A stretch of DNA of 64,000 bases from assembly GCA_013396635.1 (NCBI GenBank), contig WBMW01005317.1:668-64667 (forward strand), in the 5' to 3' direction. The notes beneath the pieces were generated by a model that saw only the letters and a list, made by a program, of their open reading frames with translations, did not search any database and was not told where the DNA came from. The position numbers and the translations under genes are program-made. Below are positions 39,355-51,100 of the stretch, in pieces (position 1 is the first letter of the stretch; every line of letters begins with the position of its first letter). This DNA comes from Penelope pileata (Eukaryota; Chordata; Aves; Galliformes; Cracidae).

Positions 39355-40880
39355 ATGTAAGCATCTAAGGAAGCCAAATGTGCACAAGTCCATGGGACCT
39401 GATAAGGTACATTTGAAGGTCTGAGGGAACTGGCGGATAAAGATGCTAAGCCACTATTCATCATTTTTGAGAAGTTGTGGCAGTCCAGTGAAGCTTCCAC
39501 TGGCTGGAAAACAGGAAACACAATGCCCATTTTTACAAAGGCAAAAAAGGAAGACCAACGGAGCTATGGGCCAGTCAGTCTCACGTCTGTGCCCAACAAG
39601 ATCATGGAGCAGGTCCTCCTGGAAACAATGCTAAGGCACATGCAAAACAGAGAGGTGATTGTTTACAACCAACACCGCTTCATTAAGGGGAAACTGTGCC
39701 TTGTAAGTGTGGAGTTACAGTAGTGGAGGAAAACGGAAGGGCAACTGAGGTTATCTACCTGGACACTGACTGTCCCACACAACATCCTTGTCTCTAAACT
39801 GGAGAGACACGGGCTTGACAGATGGGCCACTCAGCTGATACAGAAATGTCTGGATGGTTGCACTCAGAAAGCTGTGGTCAGCAGCTTGATGTCCAAGTGG
39901 AGACCAGTGATAAGAAGTCCCTTCCAATCCCTACAGTTCTGTGATTCTGTGATTCCTCAGGGGTCAGTACTGGGACCAGTGCTCTATAACATTTGCTGGT
40001 GACACGGACAGTGAGATTGAGTACAACCTCAGCAAGTTTCCTCATGACACCAAAGCTGAGTGGTGCAGTTAACACGGTTGAGGGAAGGGATGCTGTTCAC
40101 AGGGACTTCGACAGGCTTCAGAGGTGGGCATCATGAAGTTCAGTAAGGCCAAGTACAAGGTGCTGCACATGGGCTGGGGCAATCCCGAGCACAGATACAG
40201 GATGGGCAATGACTGGATTAGGACTTTGGGGCGTTGGTAGATGAGAAGCTCAACATGAGCCAGCAGTGTGGATGGGCAGCCCAGAAAGTCAACCATACCC
40301 AGGGCTGCATCAAAAGAAGTGTGACCAGCACAGCACTTTCATGAGACCCCACCCAGAGTACTACATTCAGCTGTGGGGCTCTCAACACAAAAAGCACACG
40401 GAGCTGTTGGAGTGAGCCCAGAGGAGGTTATGAGGATGAATCAGAGGGCTGGAGCACCTCTCCTGTGAAGACAGGCTGATAGAGTTGGGTTTCTTTAGCC
40501 TGGTGTGTTCTGGGCACACCTTATAGCAGACTTCGAGTACCCGAAAAGAGCCTACAAGGAAGCCATAGGAGGACTCTTTATTAGGGAGTGTAATGACAGG
40601 ACAAGGGGTAAAGGCTTTAAGCTGAAAGAGGGGAGATTAAGGTTAGATATAAGGAAGAAATTCTTCACAATGACAGTGGGGAGGCTTTGGAACAGGTTGC
40701 CCAGAGAAGTTGTGGATGATCCATCCCTGGAAGTGCTCAAGGCCAGGTTGGAAGGGGTTTGAGCAATCTGGTCTAGTGAAAAGTGTCTCTGCCCATGGCA
40801 GGAGGCTTGGAACTAGATGATAATAAGGTCCCTTTCAACCCAAAGCAGTCTATGATTCTGAGATTCTATGATTCTATGAC
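39355..40880 (+). mobile_element. CR1 LINE copy 6 (RT to 3' tail, heavily decayed)
   Basis: Starts within the RT N-terminal part (caagtccatgggacctgata; SSEASTGWKTGNTMPIFTKAKKEDQRSYGPVSLTSVPNKIMEQVLLETML). It continues through the catalytic box, which reads FPHD instead of FADD (40037-40048), and the C-terminal region. A frame near 40505-40762 gives FKLKEGRLRLDIRKKFFT and LWNRLPREVVDDPSLE. It ends with tandem attctatg units. There are many frameshifts. A short CR1 tail is nested inside at about 39910-39952. Confidence 0.92.
39910..39952 (+). mobile_element. Nested CR1 3' tail inside copy 6
   Basis: aagtcccttccaatcc followed by tacagttctgtgattctgtgattc interrupts copy 6 between ccagtgat and ctcaggggtcagtactggg, which are continuous in other CR1s. 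This is a CR1 3' end of about 43 bases, truncated almost at once after priming. Boundaries are within a few bases. Confidence 0.75.
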
Positions 40881-41550
40881 ACAGCTAGAGTCTAAACAAA
40901 AAGTAATTTCTAAGCTGATTTTAGCCCAAAAGGACATTAAGGACATTATAGTACACAATTGTGTTGTTGCATCACTTGTGACTGTATTAAACAGTTTAGC
41001 TGGCCATGTTGAGGGCATCCACAACAGCAGAATTAGAGGGTAGTCTAATTGCCTGCCTACAAGTTAGAAGCACTAGCCATCCACAGAAGAGACTGGAAGG
41101 ATCTACAGGATCTACCTTTCAACAAAAGAGGAAAAGTCTGAGGCTTTCTAATGCTCAATGGTTGCACTCCCTCAGAGACCTTGTACTCAGGAGACAGAAC
41201 TCAGTTCACAGAATTAAGTTTGGAAATTATAATGCAGCGTCTTCCAAGTATGAACAATTTTCAGATAATAACAATTAATAACAGTAATAATAATAGCAAT
41301 AAAATAGTGAGATCTACAGCTTTAGTTCATAACTGTCAATGAAATAAAGGGATACCTAACCTTTTAAATGGAATTTAATTCATACTCACTAACTGCCAGT
41401 GCCTCTCACAGTAAGGTAACACCAGCATTATTAAAAATTTTATTGCCCTCTTTTCCCTTAATGGGAATTTACTTAGACCTTCCAAATCCTTAGACTACTT
41501 GGAGAATAGTTAAACTATGGAAATATAGCACAATAAAACTTATCATTATG

Positions 41551-41586
41551 TTATTTTTTTTTATTTTTTTATTTTTATTTTTTTTT
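41551..41586. repeat. T-rich low-complexity tract
   Basis: Runs of T interrupted by single A (tattttttttttatttt pattern) in intron 1. Confidence 0.9.
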
Positions 41587-43866
41587 GTAATTTAACTACC
41601 AGGCCTTAGAGGCACTCTCAAACAAAAAGCAATGCAAAGACAGAAAGACCAGACTGCACAGCTAACCACCTTAGAGACTGGTGGCAATTAGCTGTTTTAT
41701 CCTTGGGAAATCTTTGTAATCTCCTTTCTGACCTGGGAGATCTGATCTCTTTAAAATGAGATGAAGGAACATTCCTGAAGAACTGCCTGGTAAAAAGCAA
41801 GGATGACGGGGCAGGGGAGACTTACTCTCTTTATAAGTAAACTTCATCACTGAAAATTTTAAATAGATATGTACATAAATTTTAATAGTACTGTGCTACG
41901 TTTATTCAAGGACAAAATAACTCATGGCCATAACAATCCTACACTATCATAATGGAATACCAGAAAACCAAAGCATGCACACACACACTTCAGCTTAATA
42001 TTTAGTAGGCCTTATTTTCTTGAGCAAATGGATGCATTGAAACAAGGGTCAAGCTTTGGAGGCTTTGTCCTTGGACTGTATTTCTCCCATATGCAATTTC
42101 ATATTCTAAGGCAGTATTAAGATAATGTAGGACGTAATTACTAAATGAATTCATTGACATTCACGAGTGTCCTCATAAACTCTGCGACGAAACAGAATTG
42201 CTAAAGTCGTCAGTTAAATATGCTTAAGTAAATATGCTACCTATGATCTCCACGCTAACAGACATGATTAAGCACTGAAACCACAACTGAAACCTCCACG
42301 CAGCAGAATGTGAGCAGGCAGGTTCTTCAAGCTAATGGAAAGGAGTACAAGAGATGCCTTCTGAACAGTTTCTCGTCTACTGAACTGTGAACTACAAATT
42401 TTTTGTTTTTAATGTTTAAAATGTCATGATAAAAAGTGAAGAGGAAATGTTTCAGAGAAAAAAAGAACACACTTCAGTCTAAGAAGGTTGAAACAGAATG
42501 CGTTGATATTACCTCCACTTTTTACTTTGTATCACGTACCAGCAAAGCCAACCCAGTACCAAAACCAAAAAGTATTTTGACAGCACAAAATATGGACACA
42601 TTAAAATACTGTTTATGCTCCCTTGGTGCATATGAACGTAGAGGTGTGGCCACAGCTCTAAATTCTGACTCCTGTTGGTTCACCTTTATCCATAGGTTAA
42701 TACAAGTTCATTGCTGCGACAGAAAACAGCTGCTGCTTTCCCTCCTTTTGTCCCTACAGAGCTAGGAAGAGTTACATACTTCATAAAAAGGATTCTAAGC
42801 TCAGCATTTAGAGCCAAGAGAGCCCTGTAAATGTTGTTAGTCATTCATGGACCTACCCAAGTTAAAGCATGCATATCCGGAAAGGACACACTCACCCAAG
42901 GCCTGGAACCTGAACTTGTACTCCAAGCAGCAAACTGTACACCATTTTTCATTGTTGTTGATTTTTTTCCTGTAAAATACTGCACTAGCAACCACACTTT
43001 CTTAACCTCCATCTTTCTTAGGTTCTAAGTCCCACTGTTGAGACAGCACTGACAGATCTCCACCAAGCTGTGGCTGAAGGAGCAACTACCATGAGGATGG
43101 CTGCAGAGCTGCTCTCCCATCTGGCCTGCAGACTGAGATGAGGGCTTTTTACTTCTCAAATATAACTTCTAATTAAAAGTGCTTTTTTTTCTCCTGTTGT
43201 TTATTTTGTTTTTGTCATCAGAATAGGGAATTTCACTTATTATATGTTATACAGAACAAATAATGCCAAGATTTGCCCACATATGGCATACCACAGTGAA
43301 GTGGAGGATTGGCTCCCATTCAATTCTGAACAATTCAGGGCTCCCACACAGAGCAGTATGACATATATTCCGGAAAGAAGCACAAGCACTCAGGACCTTA
43401 CTCAAACTAGAACCTACATTTCCAACTTCTAAAAAGAGGTATCATCTATCCAAATATTCAAGCTGTCTGCAAGTTCCCTACTGGGCTGATACCCTATACT
43501 ACCCTACATGAGTTAAAACAGCTTCTTGAGTAACAGCAAGCAGAAGTCACCAACAGTGCTGAATGCTATGGTCTTGTTTTGAGCTGCAGAAGCAAGATAA
43601 TACTACTCTGAGGAAAAGCCTAGGGATGAAAATAATAATATCGAGTTTCTGTATTACAGAAAATCTGTATAGGAGTTTCTACTGGACAGGGGAATAAAAG
43701 TGCATTTTCAATGCTCGCTAACTTGGTGAACTAGAAGAGTCTGATGCAGCATCAGAAGGAAGGTGATGTCAGAATGAACACATGTATAACCTCAGACTCC
43801 ACACAGACTACACTGAAAGCCTAACTATGCTCCAGCACTGTACATACTTGAGGTAGGCATAACCTA

Positions 43867-44420
43867 TGCAGGCTGCTCCGAAAGTAATGCCTCCTATTTC
43901 TTTTCACGGAAACTACAACAAAGAGCAAAATAACATAGTAATGCTATTTAATAGAGAAAATTCTCAGCTACCAAACACTATTTTTCAACATGGGCAACAC
44001 CACTAGCTATGCATTTTCACCACCAATGAACAAGAGCCTGCATGCCACGCTCATAACAATCTGCACCAGCGGAGGTGACCACTGTCGTCGTCTCCACTGC
44101 AGAAACGCACCACCCACCCCTCACTGTGCTCATATCCGCTGTTTGGTCACCAGAAACATTCAGCAAGCATCAATGAATGTCAGTGGGTGCCATTTTTTTC
44201 TCAAGGAGCAATTCAGTTCCACATCTTTGCTTCATAAGCACTTCCATGTCAGACACCATTTGGTCAGAGTGCCCTCTGCTGCCATCTGTCACATGGCAAC
44301 AAAATGAAACAGAATATTGGTGGGCAGGTTCAGCCTCTACTGCCATACCACCAACATCCGCCTCTGATGCTGTGGGCCAACATCGTAGTGTAGGAGGCAA
44401 TGTTGTCAGAGCAGCTCTCA
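43867..44420 (-). mobile_element. Mariner relic copy B (same deletion derivative as A)
   Basis: The left inverted repeat gctgctccgaaagtaatgcc lies after TA at 43865-43866. The degraded right repeat taggaggcaatgttgtcagagc precedes TA at 44421-44422. The interior has the same N-terminal to C-terminal fusion as copy A, at the same junction (gcaccagc-ggaggtgaccactgtcg), with extra small indels. It shares TVRGGWCVSAV and ADCYER-QALVHWW-like coding remnants. Both target TAs are still present. Confidence 0.9.
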
Positions 44421-44628
44421 TAACCCGGCAGTTTATCTCTGTGCTCCTCTCATATTCGTTTCCTTTCAGGTTTGCTGCAACAGGAACAACTATGTCTGAA
44501 GAGCACTTCTATTTCAGAGCAGTGTCACCCAGAACAAGCTGGACTTCATCTGATGTGCACTTCTTTGGTGCAACTCCTCCTGCCCTCCTGAAACAATTTT
44601 CAGGTCTTCTAGAAGGAAATTCAGATAC

Positions 44629-45385
44629 CATAGAATCGTAGAATCATAGAATGGTTCAGGTTGGAAGGGACCTTAGAGATCATCTTGTTCCAACCCCCCT
44701 GCCATGGGCAAGGACACCTCCCACTAGACCAGGTTGCCCAAAGCCCCATCCAGCCTGGCCTTGAATAATTCCAGGGAGGGGACATCCACAACTTCTCTGG
44801 GCAACCTGTTCCAGTGTCTCACCATCCTCACAGTGAAGAATTTCCTCCTTATATCTAGTCTAAATCTACTCTCTTTCAGTTTATAACCATTACCCCTTGT
44901 CCTGTCATTACCTGTCCTTGTAAAAAGTCCCTCCCCAGCTTTCCTGTAGGGCCCCTTCAGGTATTGGAAGGCTGCTATCAGGTCCCCCCACAGCCTTCTC
45001 TTCTCCAGGCTGAAGAGTCCTAACTCTCTCAGCCTGTCCTCATAGGGGAGGTGCTCCAGCCCTCTGACCATCTTCATGGCCCTCCTCTGGACCTGCTCCA
45101 ACAGCTCCACATCGTTCCTGTGTTGGGGACCCCAGAACTGGACACAATACTCCAGGTGAGGTCTCATGAGAGCAGAGTAGAGGGGCAGAATCACCTCCCT
45201 CGACCTGCTGGCCACGCTTCTCTTGATGCAATCCACGATCCAGCTGGCCTTCTGGGCTGCAAGCGCACACTGCCAGCTCATGTTGAGTTTCTCATCAACA
45301 CACACCCCCAAATCCTTCTCCGGACTACTCTCAAGCCATTCTCCACCCAGCCTGTACGTGTGCTTGGGATTGCTCCGACCATGAA
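44629..45385 (-). mobile_element. CR1 LINE copy 7 (3' 0.76 kb, young)
   Basis: A minus-strand CR1. The 3' tail is catagaatcgtagaatcatagaatgg at 44629 and the 5' truncation is near 45385. The C-terminal ORF2 segment is fully open for 221 codons. It lies between two mariner relics in opposite orientation (copies B and C). Confidence 0.94.
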
Positions 45386-45389
45386 ACAC
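44724..45389 (-). pseudogene. CR1 ORF2 C-terminal fragment, 221 codons still open
   Basis: Carries EKDLGVCVDEKLNMSWQCALAAQKAS, SALMRPHLEYCVQFWGPQHRNDVELLE, VQRRAMKMVRGLEHLPYEDR, LFSLEKRRLWGDLIAAFQYLK, NDRTRGNGYKLKE and HWNRLPREVV, and ends at the natural CR1 stop. It has no endonuclease or RT domain, so it is a truncated relic. The lack of stops suggests recent insertion. The first few residues come from flanking sequence. Confidence 0.9.
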
Positions 45390-45672
45390 TAAACACCATC
45401 AACTCAATAAAAAAGCTATACTGTAATCAACAGTTCTTGCTCAGTTTCTTAAATCCCTGGTCTCTGGAAGACAGAAAAGTTCAGCCAGAAAAAAGAGAAG
45501 CCTTCCTGAACCACTGGCATATGAACAACAAGCAAAACCCCAACACAGGTAGATAAATTAACCACATAGCTGTTAGAACAGAAACATCACACTTCCCATA
45601 TAAGTAAATGAAATTGTATCTCTTCACATGCTAGGAATGTACTAGGACTTCACCCTTGAAACTCCCTCTCCC

Positions 45673-46130
45673 TCTGTTCATTTTGTTGCCATGTGACGGA
45701 AGCAGAAGGGCACTCTGACAAAATGGCGTCAGACATGGAAGTGCAGTTGAAGCAAAGATGTAGAAATGAATTCCTCAATGGAGAAAAAATTGACATTCAT
45801 TGGTGTTTGCTGAATGTTTCTGGAGACCAAACAGTGGATGTGAGCACAGTGAGGTGGTGGGTGGTGCATTCCAGCAGTGGCGACAATGATGCGAAAGACA
45901 AGCTCTGTCCCAGATGGCCATGCACAGCTGTCACACAAAATGAAAAACATCTTGATCAGCTCATCCACTCCGATAGCTTAATGGTGATGACTATGTTGAA
46001 AAATAGTGGTTTTTTGTTTCTTTGTTTTTTGGAGCTGAGAATTTGCTCTATCATATAGTGTTATTGTGCTCTTTCTGTTGTAGTTTCCATGGAAATAAAT
46101 AGGAGGGCATTACTTTCACAGCAATCTACA
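45673..46130 (+). mobile_element. Mariner relic copy C (5' truncated, different internal deletion)
   Basis: Opposite orientation to A and B. The 5' inverted repeat and about 125 bp are missing; homology starts at tctgttcattttgttgcc. The remnant (45693-46058) keeps more of the transposase N-terminus: IHWCLLNVSGDQTVDVSTVR, then KDKLCPRWPCTAV and EKHLDQLIHSD. It then jumps to the last codons (GDDYVEK and a stop, in a shifted frame). It ends with gagggcattactttcacagc and a TA at 46131-46132. Confidence 0.9.
45693..46058 (+). pseudogene. Mariner transposase N-terminal remnant
   Basis: A 121-residue open stretch of which about the first 90 residues match the mariner DNA-binding region: an N-terminal HTH with MEVQLKQRC and HWCLLNVSGDQTVDVSTVRWW, then the WPCTAVTQNEKHLDQLI segment of the second HTH. 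No DD34D catalytic residues remain. The C-terminal 30 residues are out-of-frame tail. It could at most bind DNA; more likely it is inert. Confidence 0.8.
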
Positions 46131-46828
46131 TACCTTTAAATTGAAATTCTAATTTGAATCACATTTTAATTGTACTTCAGAATTAACACTTTAAATATGT
46201 TTAGACTACATTCTGGAACCCAACAGAAAGCCTTGAAAAGAAAAATTATTAAAAATTTAATATTTTTGTAGCAGTAATTACAATGGAATATACAAATTCA
46301 TGTAAGGAATTTCCATTGCCAATTGATACCTTTGTTTTATGTTCTTTTTAATCCGCATTTTCATTTTCTTCAGGTACAGTAACATTTTTCTGAGAATTTA
46401 AGGCTTTCTAGCATATATATTAAGATTCAAATCCACATTAAAATTTTCAAAGTGACTTAGAAAACTTCACCCATGATACTGAAAAGTTAAAATACTTAGA
46501 CATCTAAACTACAAGTCTTAATCTAAAATATTTTCAGAATTCCAGTACTCTACTTCTGTAAATAGAGGAATGTTCTACATCAAATATATTTTAAAATACA
46601 CTTGCCAATGTAAAGCAAAATAATTTCCTCTGCAATCAATAATTGAGTAATAACTTTGTATTAAGTTTGCATACACTGCACAAAGCCTCCTCGATCATTC
46701 TTTCTGTGTACAGGTTACTTTGTACAGCTGTATTTTAAAACAAATACTGTTAAAAGAAATTCTGCTTTGCAGAAATGCAGTCCTTTAATGATCTCTCAGT
46801 AACCTTTAGCATTTAGAATCTCTTGAGG

Positions 46829-46901
46829 AAAGGAAAAAAAAAAGAAAAAAAAGAAGCAGCAACAAAAAAGGTAAAGTTTCACCAAAAAAAAAAAAAAAAA
46901 A
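46829..46901. repeat. A/G-rich tract and A18 run
   Basis: gaaaggaaaaaaaaaagaaa is followed by an 18-A run at 46884-46901, in intron 1 before CR1 copy 8. Confidence 0.9.
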
Positions 46902-47273
46902 GTTCTGTCATGTGACACAACCAAGTTTTAGCCCAGCTGTCTTTGCAAGAATGGTAAAGTATTGAGTTAGAGAGAGGTCAGAGGTCTCAGGAAGTAATAT
47001 GAACACACAAAATAAGTTCTGACACTAAAGAGATACAAATCAGAACAGTATCAACAGTGTTATTCTAATATACTGTCACACTAAGAACTACTGATTTGAT
47101 CTACCCTACTAAACAGGATAAAAAGGCCTTCCAAAGAAGAAGATTGTGGCAGCTCTTTTGAATTATATGTTCATTTAATTCCCATAGGTTCTGGAATGAA
47201 GATCCTTCTGCCTTACTAACTGAGTTCTGAAAAGAGAGAGAAGTTAGAATTTTCTTTAAAACAGAACTACTTG

Positions 47274-48165
47274 AAATCATAGAATGGCTTAGGTTGGAAG
47301 AAATCCTAAAGCCAAGTTCCAACCCCCCTACCACGGGCAGGGCTGCCACCCACCAGACCAGGCTGCCCAGAGCCCCATCCAACCTGGCCTTGAGTGCCTC
47401 CAGGGATGGGGCATCCACAGCTTCTCTGGGCAGCTGCGCCAGTGCTTCACCATTCTCTGAGCAAAGAATTTCTTCCTAACTTCTAACCTAAATCTCTCCT
47501 GTTTCAGATTAAATCCATTCCCCTTTGTCCTACCGCTATCTGCCAGAATAAAAAGTCAATGCTCCTGCTCGTAAGCTCCCTTCAAGTATTGGTATGCTGC
47601 AAGGAGATCTCCCTGGAGCCTTCTCTTCTCCAGACTGAACAAGCCCAGCTCCTTCAACCTGTCCCCATATGAGAGGTGCTCCAGTCCTCTGATCATCTTT
47701 GTGTCCTCCTCTGGACCCGTTCCAACAGCTCTGCATCCTTCTTGTGCTGGGGGCCTCAGGGCTGGACACAGTACTCCAGAGGGGGCCTCATAAAGTCAGA
47801 GTAGAGAGGGACAATCAATCACCTCCCTCTCTCTGCTGGCTATCCCTCTTTTGATTACAGTTGGTCTTCCAGGCTGCAAGCACACACTGTTGGCTCACAT
47901 CCAGCTTTTTGTCTTCCAGGACCCCAAAGTCCTTCTCAGCACAGCTGCTCTCAAGGAGTTCTTCTCCCAGACTTTACACGTACCTGGAATTGCCCTGACT
48001 CGTGCTGCACCTTGAACTCGGATCTGTTGAATCTCATTACATTCACGTTGGCCTACTTTTCAAGGCTGTCCATGTCCCTCTGGATGGCATCCCTTCCTTC
48101 TATCATGTCATCAGCAAACAAGCTCAGGGTACACTCAATCCCAGTGTCTCTGTCATCTTGAAGAC
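47274..48165 (-). mobile_element. CR1 LINE copy 8 (3' 0.9 kb, decayed)
   Basis: A minus-strand CR1 with its 3' tail at aatcatagaatggcttaggttgg. It contains the PSLEALKARLDGALGSLVWW end and degraded C-terminal coding sequence. The 5' limit is around the FADD region (tcatgtcatcagcaaacaagctcagggtacactcaat). It has several frameshifts. Confidence 0.92.
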
Positions 48166-51100
48166 ATCAATCAGGTAAATAAAGGTGACAGAAAGACAGA
48201 AATCAATCCAGAGCAGATGAAAGTCTCATTTGAGCCTTATATGGATGAGCAGTGAAGAGAGTAGTACCTTATAAACCATGGGTCATACCAGACTTCTATA
48301 TGGTAAACTCAGATCCCTTCCAAAAACGATGGGACTAACAGACTATGAGCCTGGATCTTACCTTTCACAGTTGCAGCTCTGAGAATAAGAACTAGCATCA
48401 ACCTCTCAAGAAACACAAGAGTCATCAGTACTCCTTGAATCTGTACTGTGTTGTATGTACTGTGTACTCTCTGAAAATGATCCTTGCTACATGGTACCTC
48501 TTCCTGAGAGACGGAGACACAACCATACTTCCTCAGTGAAGACAGGAATGAATAAAATGTGGGAGGTGGAAGATAACTGGACGCTATGTTCATCAATCAA
48601 ATACTCCAAATCAGCAGAAATTTGACTATAGTACTTGAAATCTTTTAATGTCAGAAAGGAAGAGTTTCATCCATCTCCTGTCCAGGACTGATCAACAAGT
48701 TTTGATTGTTAGAATGGTGCTCAAGTGAGTAGCTAAAAATTTATGAATACAGAGCCCCGAATTTTTTTGTGAGGGTGGGAAGGGAAGCAGGGCTTTGTAT
48801 GAAGTGCCTGTTCAGTCGTCCAAGAGACGTATTAGTCTAAAGGAGCTAGTGAGAGATGGGGAAGGAAGCCATTTCCACACGTGTCATGAAACTTTACAAT
48901 CCAAGTACAACTATGGACCTTTATAAATTGCATCCCCAGTGTCTCTGAGAGCTCTGACTAAGCAGACATCACAGCAACCGGCAAGTTCAGGACACTATCA
49001 AATAAAGCAAAGCAAGGTTGCTCAGCAACCTGTGATCATGGGTTTTCAGTTCCAGGGCAACATTAAACATTTCATGAAAATTCTCAAAAGGAAATCAATT
49101 ACTGCCTCCTTTCCCATTAATCTTTTCTATTGTTTCTTTTCAAAATACAAAGCAGTGCAACGTTAACTGATAGTTCATGCCCTTTTGTGAAGTCAATGAG
49201 TCACACCACCTCATTTCTGTAAGTAAAAATGAGTGCAACAAGCAGTGTATATATTTTCTGCTCTAAGAACAAGCTTAACCTCTCCAACATTTAAAGTGAC
49301 TTCAACACAGTTATATACCATCATCCATTGCAAGTTCAAGCTATAACAGGTGTTGTATCTGCAAAGCTGCTAAGAAACATGGTAGTGTTTGCTTCACTAA
49401 ACAGCCCCCGTAAGGAGAAAGAAAAGGAAATAAGTAACTTTAGGATTTTGAGGGGTCCACTGAATTACATTCCTGTGTTCTGAAAATTTTTCCCCTTTAC
49501 TAACTCACTACTCTGTTATATAAAATAACTAAATGATATACCACATTATTAGCTACTCCAAATTGTAAGGATTATTGTTTTTTCCTAACCTGTACTCTCT
49601 GATATGCAATTACAATACAGCACAATAACATAGTTTGACAAAGTTCTGACACTACTACTTCAGTCATGCAGTGAAAAGGGTAGTTAAAAAATAGGTTTTA
49701 TTTTTTAACAAAAGACAGCAAGCGAAGTTTCACAGCAAAGAATGTTCACATTCCTTTCAAATTGTGATCATAAAATATTTAATAACCATCGTCCCTGTCC
49801 TGAATCTTGTAAACATCTGACCAGTCCCAGTGGGATCAAGCCCCTTCTCATTTACAAAACCATAAGTCAGAAATAACTCTGTAGAAGCTAATGGAATTCA
49901 AGAGGCATAAATCAAGGGAAATCAAATCTATTGGGAATACTTGTATAAGTAGAAGACTTAAGAACTGGGCACCAAATTAGATATGCTGTTATATCTCTAT
50001 TCAGTTGTTTAAACATCAGTATAATACTCTTAAGCACATTAATAGCAAGAGAGTTTATAACTTCAAAATGACTAATGTCTTGACCTACAGTAGTCATACT
50101 GTTTCCAGCGAACATTTATATTGCCAGCAATAAACCTTTTCACACTGTACTTTGTCTTACAGATCTGAACCCAGGTCTTATTGGTCCTAGTAACTACAAT
50201 GTTTTCATTTAACTGACTTTCTCATGAGACTTGATTTAAGTAATTTCCTCCTCTATCACCAATAGAATTTACAGAACAGTAATAAAGAAGTGACTCAGGG
50301 GAATATTGAGGACAAGTTCATCTATGTGGTATGTGTAGGTACTAAATCCAGAGCTTGTTCACAGTGAATCTACAGCACATTTACTCAACTTTGTACTGTA
50401 ACAAAGTCTGTTGACCTACTACTCTGTACAGTAAGCTTAACCGAACACAGATAAACACACAGCCTGTCCGGAACCAGACACAACGCTGATACATTTGCCT
50501 GTCTTCTTTCATCAGTACTAGAGTTATACAAAATTTATACTGTTTTGTGTAAAAACTAGACTTGTGGGACATGACAGTCAGGAACTATTAATTATACAGG
50601 CTAACTCCACACTCACATGTAACTAACCTCATTGATTTTGACAAGAAAACCTGAGCAACAACTATTTGTATGAGTAACATTTTCTAGAAAGGGTTTTTTC
50701 ATTTCTGCGGTTAAATAATTCAGAAAATCTCTCTTTGACAAGAGAAAAAGCAAGTAAGCAAGTAAAAAAAATATCTAAAAATAATCCTCTAAATTAATGC
50801 TATTATGTAGCATTCAAAACTTCTAAGAAAGAAAACATCAACATCACCATAACTAACGTTTAGTGAGAATTTTTTTAAAAAGATTACTACTGATAATTCT
50901 ATGCACAGTCACGTAAGATTCCACTGAGAGTAGCAATCACAAGAGAAAAAATCATAATGTATTAATTCTGAAATCTACAGGACTCTTCTGCTCTACCAGC
51001 TTCTACGGTGCTGGAAGAGCTATTAACGTTCAGTTCAGCTTTGACTGGAATCAGTGTGATCGTCCACTGTCTTTATTGGGAGATGCAATATGCACTTAAT

